This document shows, one piece after another, positions 43,317-51,976 of a stretch of DNA of 52,248 bases (its first letter is position 1; every line of letters starts with the position of its first letter). This DNA is from Flavipsychrobacter sp. (GTDB taxonomy: Bacteria > Bacteroidota > Bacteroidia > Chitinophagales > Chitinophagaceae): positions 1-52,248 of the forward strand of contig JANINW010000019.1 in assembly GCA_024508935.1 (NCBI GenBank). The letters run 5' to 3'. A program made the position numbers and the translations under genes. Under the pieces are notes generated by a model. The model was not told the origin of the DNA. It worked only from the letters and a program-made list of their open reading frames with translations, and did not search any database.

Positions 43317-44170
43317 AACCTTTCTGCGCCCTTCAGGTAAGTAGGGCATTTATATACCTTCAGCTGGAATGACAGGTTGATCATAAACATCAGGTACTGG
43401 TCTTTGGTAGAACTATTGCCACGTTGTTTTCCTTCGCGGCCCAGTGGTTCGTTGCTCACTTCTATAGAGCGGTCTTGCAGCACATAGGCTGGGTTGGGAT
43501 TTTGCGGGTCTGTAGGGAAACGGCTGCTGCCGATATAGGTTTTGCTTACATCATCCATATAGTCCGTTATGGTAAGACGGTCGGCTATTTCAAAGCCCAG
43601 GTTGAAGCCCGGGCGCAGCCAGTATTTTATACCCGCACCTACCGGGAAGCAGAGGCTGAAATTGCTGTATCGTTTACGGTCGTCATAACCTATGGTCTGT
43701 CCCTCGGTACCTAAGCCACGCAGGTAATAGGTTTGCCCGTTGTATTTAGTATAAGGGTTGAAATAAAAACCACCGATACCACCTGTGAGGTAAGGGGTAA
43801 AACGGCCATTCTCTTCACCGGTTGAAAAGCGGAAGAAATTAAATTCAGACTGTATGGCGAATTCGTAAATATCGCTGCGGAAATTGAGGTTGCGTTTTAC
43901 GTTATACGGATTGTCCGACAGCTTATCGTCATAGCCTATTTTGGTGTAATTGCCGGTGATACGGATGGCGATGAAGGGATTAAGATGGAAGCGGGTGAAC
44001 AAGCCGCCTGCTGGCCTTATGAATTTAAAACCATAGTTATCGTTGAGGTCGCCGAAATACTGCGAACCACCTGCAGCTATTCCATATTCGGTACCGCTGA
44101 AAAATGTCTGTGCCCGGCCCTGGCTGAAACCGCATAACAGCAATATGATAACAAAAACGCTCCTCTGCAT
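43313..44170 (-). CDS. Outer-membrane beta-barrel protein, DUF6089-like
   Basis: A 285-residue exported protein. The signal peptide QRSVFVIILLLCGFSQGRAQ is followed by SGTEYGIAAGGSQYFGDLND, the hallmark opening of the DUF6089/PorG-like barrel set, then AIRITGNYTKIGYDDKLSDN, FEFNFFRF-like strands and PYLTGGIGGFYFNPYTKYNG, VGAGIKYWLRPGFNLGFEIA and TDYMDDVSKTYIGSSRFP. The loop TDYLDDVS-type motif is frequent in that family. The last strand LMFMINLSFQLKVYKCP is near the C-terminus. Members can be accessory to type IX secretion; that role is not proven here, though porX is close by. It is upstream of nadK on the opposite end of a same-strand run. Confidence 0.82.
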   Translation of the reverse strand: MQRSVFVIILLLCGFSQGRAQTFFSGTEYGIAAGGSQYFGDLNDNYGFKFIRPAGGLFTRFHLNPFIAIRITGNYTKIGYDDKLSDNPYNVKRNLNFRSDIYEFAIQSEFNFFRFSTGEENGRFTPYLTGGIGGFYFNPYTKYNGQTYYLRGLGTEGQTIGYDDRKRYSNFSLCFPVGAGIKYWLRPGFNLGFEIADRLTITDYMDDVSKTYIGSSRFPTDPQNPNPAYVLQDRSIEVSNEPLGREGKQRGNSSTKDQYLMFMINLSFQLKVYKCPTYLKGAERF

Positions 44171-44222
44171 AGAACTAAGGTATAACTACAAATATAACTG
44201 AATTATTGTGCCATGCACGCTG

Positions 44223-45101
44223 CTAATTCCTGCGGTCGATACCCCAATAAAGTTTCTGTCGTATGGTTTTCAGGAAGTTATGCTCATCGGGTCTTACCAG
44301 CGAGATAGTAAAGCTCTCTTTCTTCACTGCCAGCTGTATAGAACTGGTTATCGTTTCGGTACGCGAATCTAAAGTGCATAAGAATTGTTCTGCCCGTCCT
44401 TCTATTTCAAAGGAGATGACATTATCATCGGGCACTACTATAGAGCGTGTATTGAGGTTGTGCGGTGCAACAGGTGTAATAACAAAGCTGGATGTTTGCG
44501 GGAAAACGACCGGTCCGCCGCAGCTAAGAGAATACCCGGTAGAGCCCGTTGGTGTAGCTACTATCAGGCCATCGGCCCAGTAGGTATTCAGAAATTCGCC
44601 GTTGAGGTAGGTATGTATCTTCACCATAGACGAAGAATCCTTGCGGTGCAGGGTAAACTCATTCAATGCAAACGGCAGCCCGTCAAAAAGCGGTATGCTG
44701 GAATCGAGATGTATCAGGCTTCTTTTTTCAAGGGTATAAGAGCCCCGCACCAGTGATAAAATAGCTGCATCCACTTCTTCTTCCGGTATAGCAGCCAGGA
44801 AACCGAGGCGCCCCAGGTTAATGCCTATCAGCGGTATATTGGTATTGCCCACATAGCAGACAGTATCCAGCAAAGTACCATCGCCGCCCAGGCTAAAGAG
44901 CATATCCGTATGCAGGGGCAGGTCTGCTTTGCTGGTAAATAATCTCGGGGTAGTTTTCAGGTTTACATGCGGCTGCAGCCTTTCATAAAACTCTTTGAAG
45001 AAAATGAGCTGGATATTGTGGTCTTCCAGCATCTTTACGATGTGTTGTAAGGTAGGTATGTCTTTTTCTTCGAAAGTACGGTTGTATAATGCTACAAGCA
45101 T
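44223..45101 (-). CDS. nadK: NAD kinase
   Basis: A 292-residue ATP-NAD kinase that makes NADP. Motifs: the catalytic GGDGTLLDTVCYVG (with SLGGDGT), IPLIGINLGRLGFLAAIPEE, NEFTLHRKDSSSMVKI, and the substrate-binding ADGLIVATPTGSTGYSLSCG, then VAPHNLNTRSIVVPDDNVIS. Length is normal. I placed the start at ATG 45101 (MLVALYNRTF); the frame stays open to 45215 but that part overlaps the upstream barrel gene and matches nothing in NadK. The gene begins 4 bases after the stop of the POTRA/barrel gene, so the two are co-transcribed. Confidence 0.96.
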   Translation of the reverse strand: MLVALYNRTFEEKDIPTLQHIVKMLEDHNIQLIFFKEFYERLQPHVNLKTTPRLFTSKADLPLHTDMLFSLGGDGTLLDTVCYVGNTNIPLIGINLGRLGFLAAIPEEEVDAAILSLVRGSYTLEKRSLIHLDSSIPLFDGLPFALNEFTLHRKDSSSMVKIHTYLNGEFLNTYWADGLIVATPTGSTGYSLSCGGPVVFPQTSSFVITPVAPHNLNTRSIVVPDDNVISFEIEGRAEQFLCTLDSRTETITSSIQLAVKKESFTISLVRPDEHNFLKTIRQKLYWGIDRRN

Positions 45102-45105
45102 GCGG

Positions 45106-46527
45106 CTATTCGCTGTTGATGTGTAAAAATAATCCTTTTTGCCCCAAATGGTTCCAGGTATATTCCAGCCTGAACTTAAGGTCGTAAGCGGTAACCACGT
45201 CCACGCCCAAGCCACCGGAATATAAAAGCCGGTTATTCAGGAAACTGTTGCCGGGGTAGCGGTAGTAGGCATAGCCCGCGTCGGCAAATACTTTCGGGTA
45301 TATCCTTATAGGGATAACCGGCAGGTAGCGGATAGGTATTTTGCGTATCCGCACGTTCAGCAATTCGTACTTCAGGTTATTGCGCAGTATGCCGTATTGC
45401 GAGCCGTCTATTACATAGTATTCATAACCGCGCACATACTCGCTGCCGCTGCCCATTGCATAGCGGTATTTATAGGGCTGGTCTTCGGGCAAAGTAAGCC
45501 TGCCCCTGAATATATTGGACGCATACCATTTGCGCTGCAGCTTGTAGAAATAGCCGGCTTCTAGCAGGCCATAAGCCTGGAAACGGATGCCTTCCCAACC
45601 GCCCAGGGCAGACAAATAGCCCACTGCTTTAAAGCCCTGCAAAGGATAGTTCCAGTTGTCGACCCGGTTTTGCTCAAAGCGGTAGGTAAGCTCTAATGCC
45701 TTTAGGGTAGTACTACCTTTTTCAAAATAGCCGGGATTTAATTTTATCAGGGTGTCATTTATCTCATGGTCCAGGTAACGTATCTCCAGCAAATGCTTGT
45801 TGGCATATTTGGGTCGGAAAACATAAATGGCTGCTGCCTCGAACTGGCGTATGATGTATTTGCCGGGAACCTTGACAAAACGCAGTTTATTAGAGTCGGT
45901 TGTGTAATAAGTTTCTTCATTCTTTGAAACGAAAAACGATGCCCCTATACCGTGTTGCTGATTTTTATCTATATAAGGTTTGAAATATTCCATACCGAAT
46001 TTCTGGGTATAGCCTATCTGCACGGTGGCACTGAGGCTTTCCATATTTCCCCGGAAGTTGCGGTGCTTGAGTACCACGCCCAGGTTGGCGCGGCGTATAT
46101 CATGGTGCTGCTCGTCCCACCATACGTTGAAATTGCGGTCTGCCAGTTTCAGGGTAAGTTCAGGCATAATATACCATTGCTCATGCACGGCTATGGTCCA
46201 TTTTACCTCTGAAAGGCTAAGGGTGTCCATATAGATGGCCACATCTGTAAACAAGGTCATATTGTACAGGCGCTTCCTGTTGAGGTCCATCAGGGCCTCC
46301 AGCGAATCGGCCGCTACCATATCTCCCGGTCTTACATTCATCTCCCGCAGGATGATCTCCCGTTTGGTAAGCTTATTGCCTACAATATCTATATGGCGGA
46401 TGAAAACTTTAGCAGCAAGTGCGGGTTTTACAACAGAGTCGCGGACAATGCTGACAGGCTCTTTTACCTGGCCATAGGAGCCGGAAACTATAAAAGACAG
46501 CAATACAATAAAAAGGCAAAACCGCAT
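45106..46527 (-). CDS. BamA/TamA-like outer-membrane protein with one POTRA domain
   Basis: A 473-residue exported protein. The signal peptide (RFCLFIVLLSFIVSGSYGQ) is followed by a POTRA-like domain, about residues 40-115: FIRHIDIVGNKLTKREIILR, MNVRPGDMVAADSLEALMDL, TLFTDVAIYMD and WTIAVHEQWYIMPELTLKLA. A beta-barrel follows (YTQKFGMEYFKPYIDKNQQH, AMGSGSEYVRGYEYYVIDGS; the RGY step resembles the conserved barrel motif). Members of this superfamily insert or export proteins. With only one POTRA and 473 residues it is shorter than BamA, so it is a separate surface-antigen type, not the essential assembly factor. Upstream partner of nadK in an operon. Confidence 0.82.
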   Translation of the reverse strand: MRFCLFIVLLSFIVSGSYGQVKEPVSIVRDSVVKPALAAKVFIRHIDIVGNKLTKREIILREMNVRPGDMVAADSLEALMDLNRKRLYNMTLFTDVAIYMDTLSLSEVKWTIAVHEQWYIMPELTLKLADRNFNVWWDEQHHDIRRANLGVVLKHRNFRGNMESLSATVQIGYTQKFGMEYFKPYIDKNQQHGIGASFFVSKNEETYYTTDSNKLRFVKVPGKYIIRQFEAAAIYVFRPKYANKHLLEIRYLDHEINDTLIKLNPGYFEKGSTTLKALELTYRFEQNRVDNWNYPLQGFKAVGYLSALGGWEGIRFQAYGLLEAGYFYKLQRKWYASNIFRGRLTLPEDQPYKYRYAMGSGSEYVRGYEYYVIDGSQYGILRNNLKYELLNVRIRKIPIRYLPVIPIRIYPKVFADAGYAYYRYPGNSFLNNRLLYSGGLGVDVVTAYDLKFRLEYTWNHLGQKGLFLHINSE

Positions 46528-46622
46528 GCAGGGTGCAAGATAACGATGTATGGCGATTTAAGCGGAGCAGCGTGCAGGCAGCATTTTATTTTTTCGTATC
46601 TTCATAAGATAAGCTCTAAAGA

Positions 46623-48104
46623 ATGAACAGGTTCCTTTCTGTACTTGCACCCCTGGCAATGATATTGTTGATCACTGCGTGCCAGCATAAACCCTTTCCT
46701 GCCCCCGGCGGAGGAATAGATACAGTCACTTATGGTGGTTTCCCTGATGCTGTAGGAAAAATATTTGTAACACGCTGTGCCACAGCAGGCTGTCATAACC
46801 AGGCTAGCTACCAGGGCGCCGGCGGACTGCTGCTGGACAGCTGGGAGCATTTGTTAGACGGTGGTAATAATGGGGCTGGTATTGTGGCCTATTCACCTGA
46901 ATTCAGCCCGCTTTTATATTTTATCAATACAGATTCTACCCTGGGGCCGGTTGCGGTGCCTACTATGCCTAATAATGGTACACCGCTTACCCGGGACGAA
47001 TACATGACCATACGCAACTGGGTAGCCAGTGGTGCGCCCGACCGCAATGGCAATGTGCCTTTTGCTTCGGGCACGGCTACAAGGGATAAGATATATATGA
47101 CCCAGCAAGGCTGCGACCTGCTGGCGGTAATAGATGCGCAGAAAAAAGTGGTGATGCGCTATATAAAAATAGGTGGCGACCCCGGCGCTATCGAGTCTGC
47201 ACATGCGGTGCATGTATCGCCCGACGGGCAATATGCCTATGTATGTTTTTCTTCCGGCGCTTACCTGCAAAAGATCAGTACGGTAACTGATACAGTTGTT
47301 GCTACGGTGAACGTAGGCATAGGCGGATGGAACGCATTTACTATTTCTCCTGATGGTGAGAAGATCATGCTGACCGACCTGACCAGTGGTAAACTGGTGC
47401 AGATAAATACAGCAACTATGCAGGCAGGTCCACCTTACACACTGAAAGCGCTGCATGGTATCACTGCCAATGCCGATTTTGACACATTATATATCACTTC
47501 GCAATATGGCAATGTTATTTATAAGTTCTTTGACGGGGACTATAAGCAAGTATCGCTGGATAGCAACCCTCCTAATTTCAGCCCGCTGGGTACACCATGT
47601 CCGCATGAAGTGCTGATGGCCCCCGACCAGAAAAAATATTTTGTTACCTGCCAGCGCACGTCTGACGTGAACGGGGAACTGCGCGTAATGGATGCACATG
47701 CCGATACGCTTATTAAGGCCATAACGCTGGGCAAATTCCCGCAGGAAATGACCATCTCTAAAACGAAGCCTTATCTTTTTGTTACCTGTACCGAAGATGA
47801 TTCACAGGCAGGTGCGGCCTGGAGGGGCTCTGTATACGTTATCAACTACAATACGCTGGAAATAGTAAAACGCATTGATGATAAATTCTACCAGCCGCAT
47901 GGCCTGTGTGTAGATGATGCCAATAATGTACTATATGTGGCCAGTCGCAATGTGAACCCTAACGGCCCTGCCCCGCACCACTCATCAGAATGCGGCGGGC
48001 GCAACGGTTATTACCACACCTTCAACCTGACGACTTTTGAAAAGCTGCCTAAACGGTACGAGGTAACACCAGATCCGTATGGTTGCGAATCGCGGTTTAA
48101 ATAA
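46623..48104 (+). CDS. Lipoprotein with CX4CH cytochrome-like segment and YncE-type beta-propeller
   Basis: A 493-residue exported protein. Lipoprotein signal NRFLSVLAPLAMILLITAC with the acylated Cys at about residue 20, then a Pro-rich linker. Residues about 45-145 look like a c-type cytochrome module: VTRCATAGCHNQ has C-x4-C-H instead of the usual C-x2-C-H, and YMTIRNWVASGAPDRNGNV is a common late segment of such modules. From about 155 a seven-bladed propeller of YncE/NHL type follows (VIDAQKKVVMRYIKIGG, AHAVHVSPDGQYAYVCFSSG, HGLCVDDANNVLYVASRNV). Heme attachment is inferred. folB follows after 26 bases. Confidence 0.8.
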   Translation: MNRFLSVLAPLAMILLITACQHKPFPAPGGGIDTVTYGGFPDAVGKIFVTRCATAGCHNQASYQGAGGLLLDSWEHLLDGGNNGAGIVAYSPEFSPLLYFINTDSTLGPVAVPTMPNNGTPLTRDEYMTIRNWVASGAPDRNGNVPFASGTATRDKIYMTQQGCDLLAVIDAQKKVVMRYIKIGGDPGAIESAHAVHVSPDGQYAYVCFSSGAYLQKISTVTDTVVATVNVGIGGWNAFTISPDGEKIMLTDLTSGKLVQINTATMQAGPPYTLKALHGITANADFDTLYITSQYGNVIYKFFDGDYKQVSLDSNPPNFSPLGTPCPHEVLMAPDQKKYFVTCQRTSDVNGELRVMDAHADTLIKAITLGKFPQEMTISKTKPYLFVTCTEDDSQAGAAWRGSVYVINYNTLEIVKRIDDKFYQPHGLCVDDANNVLYVASRNVNPNGPAPHHSSECGGRNGYYHTFNLTTFEKLPKRYEVTPDPYGCESRFK

Positions 48105-48130
48105 CTGCACCCAATTACTAATTTTACAGC

Positions 48131-48469
48131 ATGCTTACCGTTTCACTGCATGGCATCCGGCTGCATGCACCGCATGGTCTATACCCACAGGAACATATCC
48201 TGGGCAATGTTTTTGAAGTAGATGTAGATGTATACCTGCCCGTGCACAATGGCCAGCAATGGCCTTTTGTAGATTATACGCTGATACACGGCGTTGTGAT
48301 CCACGTATTTCAACAGCCCGGCCAGTTGCTGGAAACTTTTGTGCAAAACATTTATAATGCACTGCGCCTGAATGTGCCGGATGCAGAAAAGATAAAAGTA
48401 GTGGTACGCAAAATGCAGCCACCGCTGCAGGGCGATGTAAAGTATTCGCAGGTTAGTTATGAGGCATAG
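48131..48469 (+). CDS. folB: Dihydroneopterin aldolase
   Basis: A 112-residue folate-synthesis enzyme: cleaves 7,8-dihydroneopterin to 6-hydroxymethyl-dihydropterin and glycolaldehyde. The small fold shows SLHGIRLHAPHGLYPQEHIL, EVDVDVYLP, the active-site tyrosine in FVDYTLIHGVV, the pterin-binding glutamate in LLETFVQNIYNAL, and the catalytic lysine in VVVRKMQPPLQGDVKYSQVS. All expected residues are present and the length is typical of the octameric enzyme. The 3' end overlaps the convergent YrdB-like gene by 17 bases. Other fol genes are not in the window. Confidence 0.93.
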   Translation: MLTVSLHGIRLHAPHGLYPQEHILGNVFEVDVDVYLPVHNGQQWPFVDYTLIHGVVIHVFQQPGQLLETFVQNIYNALRLNVPDAEKIKVVVRKMQPPLQGDVKYSQVSYEA

Positions 48470-48815
48470 ATAAATGCTGCTTCCAGTATAGTATCAGCAA
48501 TATATTTACTGCGGCGGCAATGGCAAACCATGTGGCCAGCGTAGTGCGGCCTGCATGGTACAACAGCAAAACGGCTACAGCAAATAAGATAGCCTTACCA
48601 CCCATTTTTGCACCCGCATCTAATGCCAGTACCGATTTTGGCGCCAGGAATACGCCCCATATAATGGCTGCCAGCAAAGGCAGGCCAATAGCCGCTGTTA
48701 ACTTCAGCCAATGCGCGGTTTTGATATGGTAGCCCCAGTAGCTAATAGCAGCCAGCATGCACAATTCCAGCAGGAAGGCAATAGCGAGGTTCAGCATTTT
48801 CAGTACAGCCAGCAT
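48453..48815 (-). CDS. YrdB-family membrane protein
   Basis: A 120-residue integral membrane protein with four hydrophobic helices: LNLAIAFLLELCMLAAISYW, LKLTAAIGLPLLAAIIWGVF, AILFAVAVLLLYHAG and LATWFAIAAAVNILLILYWK. The FLLELCMLAAISYWGYH start and the WGVFLAPKS turn are typical of the YrdB (DUF2568-like) family, whose role is unknown. I used ATG 48815; ATG 48797 is also plausible, while an open frame to 48839 starts inside the purL terminator stem. It lies just downstream of purL on the same strand but behind that terminator. Confidence 0.78.
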   Translation of the reverse strand: MLAVLKMLNLAIAFLLELCMLAAISYWGYHIKTAHWLKLTAAIGLPLLAAIIWGVFLAPKSVLALDAGAKMGGKAILFAVAVLLLYHAGRTTLATWFAIAAAVNILLILYWKQHLSMPHN

Positions 48816-48827
48816 AAGTATTGCAAT

Positions 48828-48857
48828 AAAAAAACGCAAGCGGTAAGCCTGCGTTTT
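48828..48857 (-). terminator. Terminator of purL
   Basis: Arms AAAACGCA (48831-48838) and TGCGTTTT (48850-48857) with an 11-base loop; on the minus strand a run of seven T's follows. It starts 4 bases past the purL stop. Confidence 0.9.
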
Positions 48858-48861
48858 CGTT

Positions 48862-51072
48862 TTAGTTATTCAGCAATTTTTCAATTGCGGTATCGTAGGT
48901 TTCTTTCCAGTCGCTTACAGGGCCCCAGTTGCTGCCGTCAATTTTTATATGACCATCGGATTTTACAGTGCCTATTTTACTGAAGGCATGTCCTTGTAAT
49001 GCAGCTTCAAAAGCAGCTATTTTATCAGCACTAACACTCACCACTACGCGGCTCTGGCCTTCGCCAAACAGGTAAGCATCTTTGCGTATGCTGCTGTCGG
49101 TGTTTATCTCGAAGCCCATGTTTTGTTTCATACCGCTTTCCAGCAGGGTTACAAACAAACCGCCTTCTGAAATATCGTGTGCAGAGTTCACCAGCTTTTC
49201 ACGTACTATCTTCAGTACACGCTCCTGCAACTGGTACTCTTCTTCCAGGTCGAAACGTGGTGCAGGGCTGTGTGTAACACCACAAACCTGGTGCAGGTAT
49301 TCGCTACAGTTTAAATCTGCTGTATTGCTGCCTATTACGTAGATAGCATCACCATCATTCTTAAAGAACATAGTCATCTTTTGGTCCAGGTTGTCCAGCA
49401 CGCCCACCATACCAATAGTAGGGGTAGGATACACAGGTCCATCATCGCTGCTTTGGTTGTAGAAGCTCACGTTACCGCCCGTAACCGGCGTGCCCAGTTT
49501 ACGGCAGGCGTCGCCCATGCCTTTTATAGCATGCACAAACTGGTAGTATACTTCAGGATTGTAAGGGTTACCAAAGTTGAGGCAGTTGGTAATAGCTACC
49601 GGCAGGCCGCCGCTGCAAACGATATTGCGGGCAGCTTCGCTCACGGCTATCATACCGCCTTTATAAGGGTCTGCAAATACATAACGGCTGTTACAATCGG
49701 TAGTAACTGCCAGCCCTTTTGGTGAGCCGTGTACACGTACTACGGCTGCATCACTTGGCTCGTTGGTTTGTGTATTGCCGGTACCTACCATGCTATCGTA
49801 CTGGTCGTATACCCAGCGTTTGCTGGCAATAGTTGGTAGCTGTACCAGCTGGTAAGCTACATCTACCAGGTCGGCAGGTACAGGTATGCTATCGGGGTTG
49901 AAGGCATTTATTTCTGCAAAGTATTTAGGCTCGCGGTATTCGCGCTCGTATACAGGTGCACCACCGCCCAATACCAGGCTTTCTGCCGGCACATCGGCCA
50001 CCAGCTCGCCATTCATATAATACTTCAGGTTCTTATCGGTTGTCACCTCGCCTATCTGCTCGCAGTGGATATCCCATTTGTCGAATATCTTTTGCACCTC
50101 TGCTTCGCGGCCTTTCTTTATCACTATCAGCATACGCTCCTGGCTTTCGCTCAGCAGCATTTCCCAGGGCTGCATATTTTTCTGGCGGGTAGGCACCTTA
50201 TCCAGGTGAATGATCATGCCATGCTCGCCTTTGGCGCTCATTTCGCTGCAAGAGCAGGTAATACCTGCCGCACCCATATCCTGCATACCTATCAGCGCAC
50301 CGGTAGGTATCACCTCCAGGCAGGCTTCCAGCAATTTCTTTTCTTCAAAAGGGTCGCCCACCTGTACAGCAGGCAGGTCTTTGGCGCTGTCTTCGGTAAT
50401 ATCGGCCGATGCAAAAGATGCACCGCCTATACCGTCTTTACCGGTAGAAGCACCTACTATAAATACCGAATTGCCTTCGCCGTAAGAAGTGGCAGATACC
50501 GTTTGGCCGGCCTTTACCACACCTACGCTCATGGCGTTTACCAGCGGGTTGGTCTGGTAGCAGCTATCAAAATATATTTCGCCTGCTACGGTTGGAACGC
50601 CAAAGCAGTTGCCATAGTGGCCAATGCCTTTTACCACGCCTTTCAGCAGCCATTTCGTCTTAGGATTATCGAGGCGGCCAAAACGCAGCGAATTGAGCGA
50701 TGCGATAGGACGCGCACCCATGGTGAAGATATCGCGGTGTATACCGCCTACACCCGTAGCCGCACCCTGGAAGGGCTCGATAGCAGAAGGGTGGTTGTGA
50801 GATTCTATTTTAAATACACAACCCAGCCCGTCGCCTATATCTACCAGCCCGGCGTTCTCTTCCCCCGCTTTTACCAGCAGGCGTTCGCCATCGCGGGGCA
50901 GGGTTTTCAGCCATTTAATGGAATTTTTATAGCTGCAGTGCTCGCTCCACATTACGGAGTACATGGCAGTTTCATTAAAATTGGGGGTACGGCCCAGTAT
51001 CTGTTTTATATGTTCAAATTCCTCTTCGCGGAGGCCAAGCTTTACGGCTTGCTCTAAAGTAGCTGGCTGCAT
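48862..51072 (-). CDS. purL: Phosphoribosylformylglycinamidine synthase subunit PurL
   Basis: A 736-residue ATP-dependent synthetase of de novo purine synthesis: converts FGAR and glutamine-derived ammonia to FGAM. Small-PurL architecture: YSVMWSEHCSYKNSIKWLKT near the N-terminus, the catalytic and metal region VFKIESHNHPSAIEPFQGAA, TGVGGIHRDIFTMGARPIAS, KDGIGGASFASADITE, LSESQERMLIVIKKGRE, and the second half VVRVHGSPKGLAVTTDCNSR, PVTGGNVSFYNQSSDDGPVY, and SAHDISEGGLFVTLLE. PurS and PurQ are expected elsewhere, as for the three-part enzyme. A promoter of the Bacteroidota type precedes the ATG; a strong terminator follows. Confidence 0.97.
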   Translation of the reverse strand: MQPATLEQAVKLGLREEEFEHIKQILGRTPNFNETAMYSVMWSEHCSYKNSIKWLKTLPRDGERLLVKAGEENAGLVDIGDGLGCVFKIESHNHPSAIEPFQGAATGVGGIHRDIFTMGARPIASLNSLRFGRLDNPKTKWLLKGVVKGIGHYGNCFGVPTVAGEIYFDSCYQTNPLVNAMSVGVVKAGQTVSATSYGEGNSVFIVGASTGKDGIGGASFASADITEDSAKDLPAVQVGDPFEEKKLLEACLEVIPTGALIGMQDMGAAGITCSCSEMSAKGEHGMIIHLDKVPTRQKNMQPWEMLLSESQERMLIVIKKGREAEVQKIFDKWDIHCEQIGEVTTDKNLKYYMNGELVADVPAESLVLGGGAPVYEREYREPKYFAEINAFNPDSIPVPADLVDVAYQLVQLPTIASKRWVYDQYDSMVGTGNTQTNEPSDAAVVRVHGSPKGLAVTTDCNSRYVFADPYKGGMIAVSEAARNIVCSGGLPVAITNCLNFGNPYNPEVYYQFVHAIKGMGDACRKLGTPVTGGNVSFYNQSSDDGPVYPTPTIGMVGVLDNLDQKMTMFFKNDGDAIYVIGSNTADLNCSEYLHQVCGVTHSPAPRFDLEEEYQLQERVLKIVREKLVNSAHDISEGGLFVTLLESGMKQNMGFEINTDSSIRKDAYLFGEGQSRVVVSVSADKIAAFEAALQGHAFSKIGTVKSDGHIKIDGSNWGPVSDWKETYDTAIEKLLNN

Positions 51073-51092
51073 ATATATTTAGAAAGAAAGTG

Positions 51093-51123
51093 CAAAATTA
51101 AGCTATCTGTGGCAGGCAGACAA
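51093..51123 (-). promoter_or_regulatory. Bacteroidota-type promoter of purL
   Basis: On the minus strand TTG (51123-51121), 20 bases, then TAATTTTG (51100-51093). Spacing and -7 box fit the consensus; the ATG at 51072 is about 14 bases after the likely start of transcription. Confidence 0.65.
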
Positions 51124-51205
51124 AGTAGAAAAAGATAGATGTGTGAATGTCCATAAATTGGTAGACCAGTAAATATGGACATATCTTGTAGTGCATACAA
51201 ATTTT

Positions 51206-51952
51206 ATGAAAAAATGCATTTGGTGTAATAGAGACGAAAAAATTGCCACGTTTAACAATAGGGCACACACAATACCTCAATCATTAGGTGGAAAGCATAT
51301 TTGCGAAAACGTATGCGATGATTGCAATGCGTATTTTGGCAATAGAGCAAGTGGACTACCTTCAATTGAAGCAATCTTTAAAGAATTTATACACCTATCG
51401 CAATATATATTGCTTTTAAATATCCAGAAGAAAATAAGATTAAAGTCAGAGTTCTTTGATGTTACGAAGCAATTGGAGGTTAAGACTAAAATGAAGTATA
51501 GCCTCCGAAAAGATTTTCAAAATAAATTATTGAGGCAATTTAAAAGGGCAATTTATAAGGTGTTTTTAGAAGAAAGAGAACGACAATGTAAAGATGCCCA
51601 TGATGAAAGGTTTAATTTCATTAGAGAGTTTTGTCGAGCAGATTTAGGTGATTATCCTGTCTTTTATATGTTACCTTTTAAAGGAGTTGTCTTATTTCAA
51701 ACGGACGATGTTAAAAATCCAGAGGTCAGATTTACAATTAGAGCAGAAGATTTGGACAAAAAATTTAGAATGTTTGAGTTTATGTTATGTGGTCATACTC
51801 TCATCATCCCAACAAGTACACTCTATCAGACTGTTTTTAAAGCCTTCTTAAACAGTTTAAAGTATAGGCCGGTTTTAATGGGAACAGAAATGGTTGAAAT
51901 TCGGAGAATAGATGATATTGATATCACTTTTGAACATTTAAAGAATAACTAG
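51206..51952 (+). CDS. HNH endonuclease-domain protein, probably acquired
   Basis: A 248-residue protein with an N-terminal HNH nuclease module of the four-Cys zinc type: CIWCNRDEKIATFNN, the catalytic-side AHTIPQSLGG and CENVCDDCNAYFGN, giving CxxC...AH.P...CxxC. The remaining 200 residues are helical and basic early (QFKRAIYKVFLEERERQCKD), then mixed, with no family I recognise; they may hold the DNA target or a partner. The gene is clearly more A+T-rich than its neighbours and has different codon use, suggesting horizontal gain. Proteins of this design occur in defence and mobile loci, but no partner gene is visible. ATG 51206 gives KKCIWC at the start; the GTG at 51191 is an alternative. 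Confidence 0.78.
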   Translation: MKKCIWCNRDEKIATFNNRAHTIPQSLGGKHICENVCDDCNAYFGNRASGLPSIEAIFKEFIHLSQYILLLNIQKKIRLKSEFFDVTKQLEVKTKMKYSLRKDFQNKLLRQFKRAIYKVFLEERERQCKDAHDERFNFIREFCRADLGDYPVFYMLPFKGVVLFQTDDVKNPEVRFTIRAEDLDKKFRMFEFMLCGHTLIIPTSTLYQTVFKAFLNSLKYRPVLMGTEMVEIRRIDDIDITFEHLKNN

Positions 51953-51976
51953 GAAATATGTAAACCTTACCGCCAT

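Noticed and set aside
45102-45215. Longer N-terminus for NAD kinase
   Set aside because: It overlaps the coding end of the POTRA/barrel gene and is not NadK-like.
50065-51057. A 330-codon open frame antisense to purL
   Set aside because: Shadow of purL; no motifs and no promoter.
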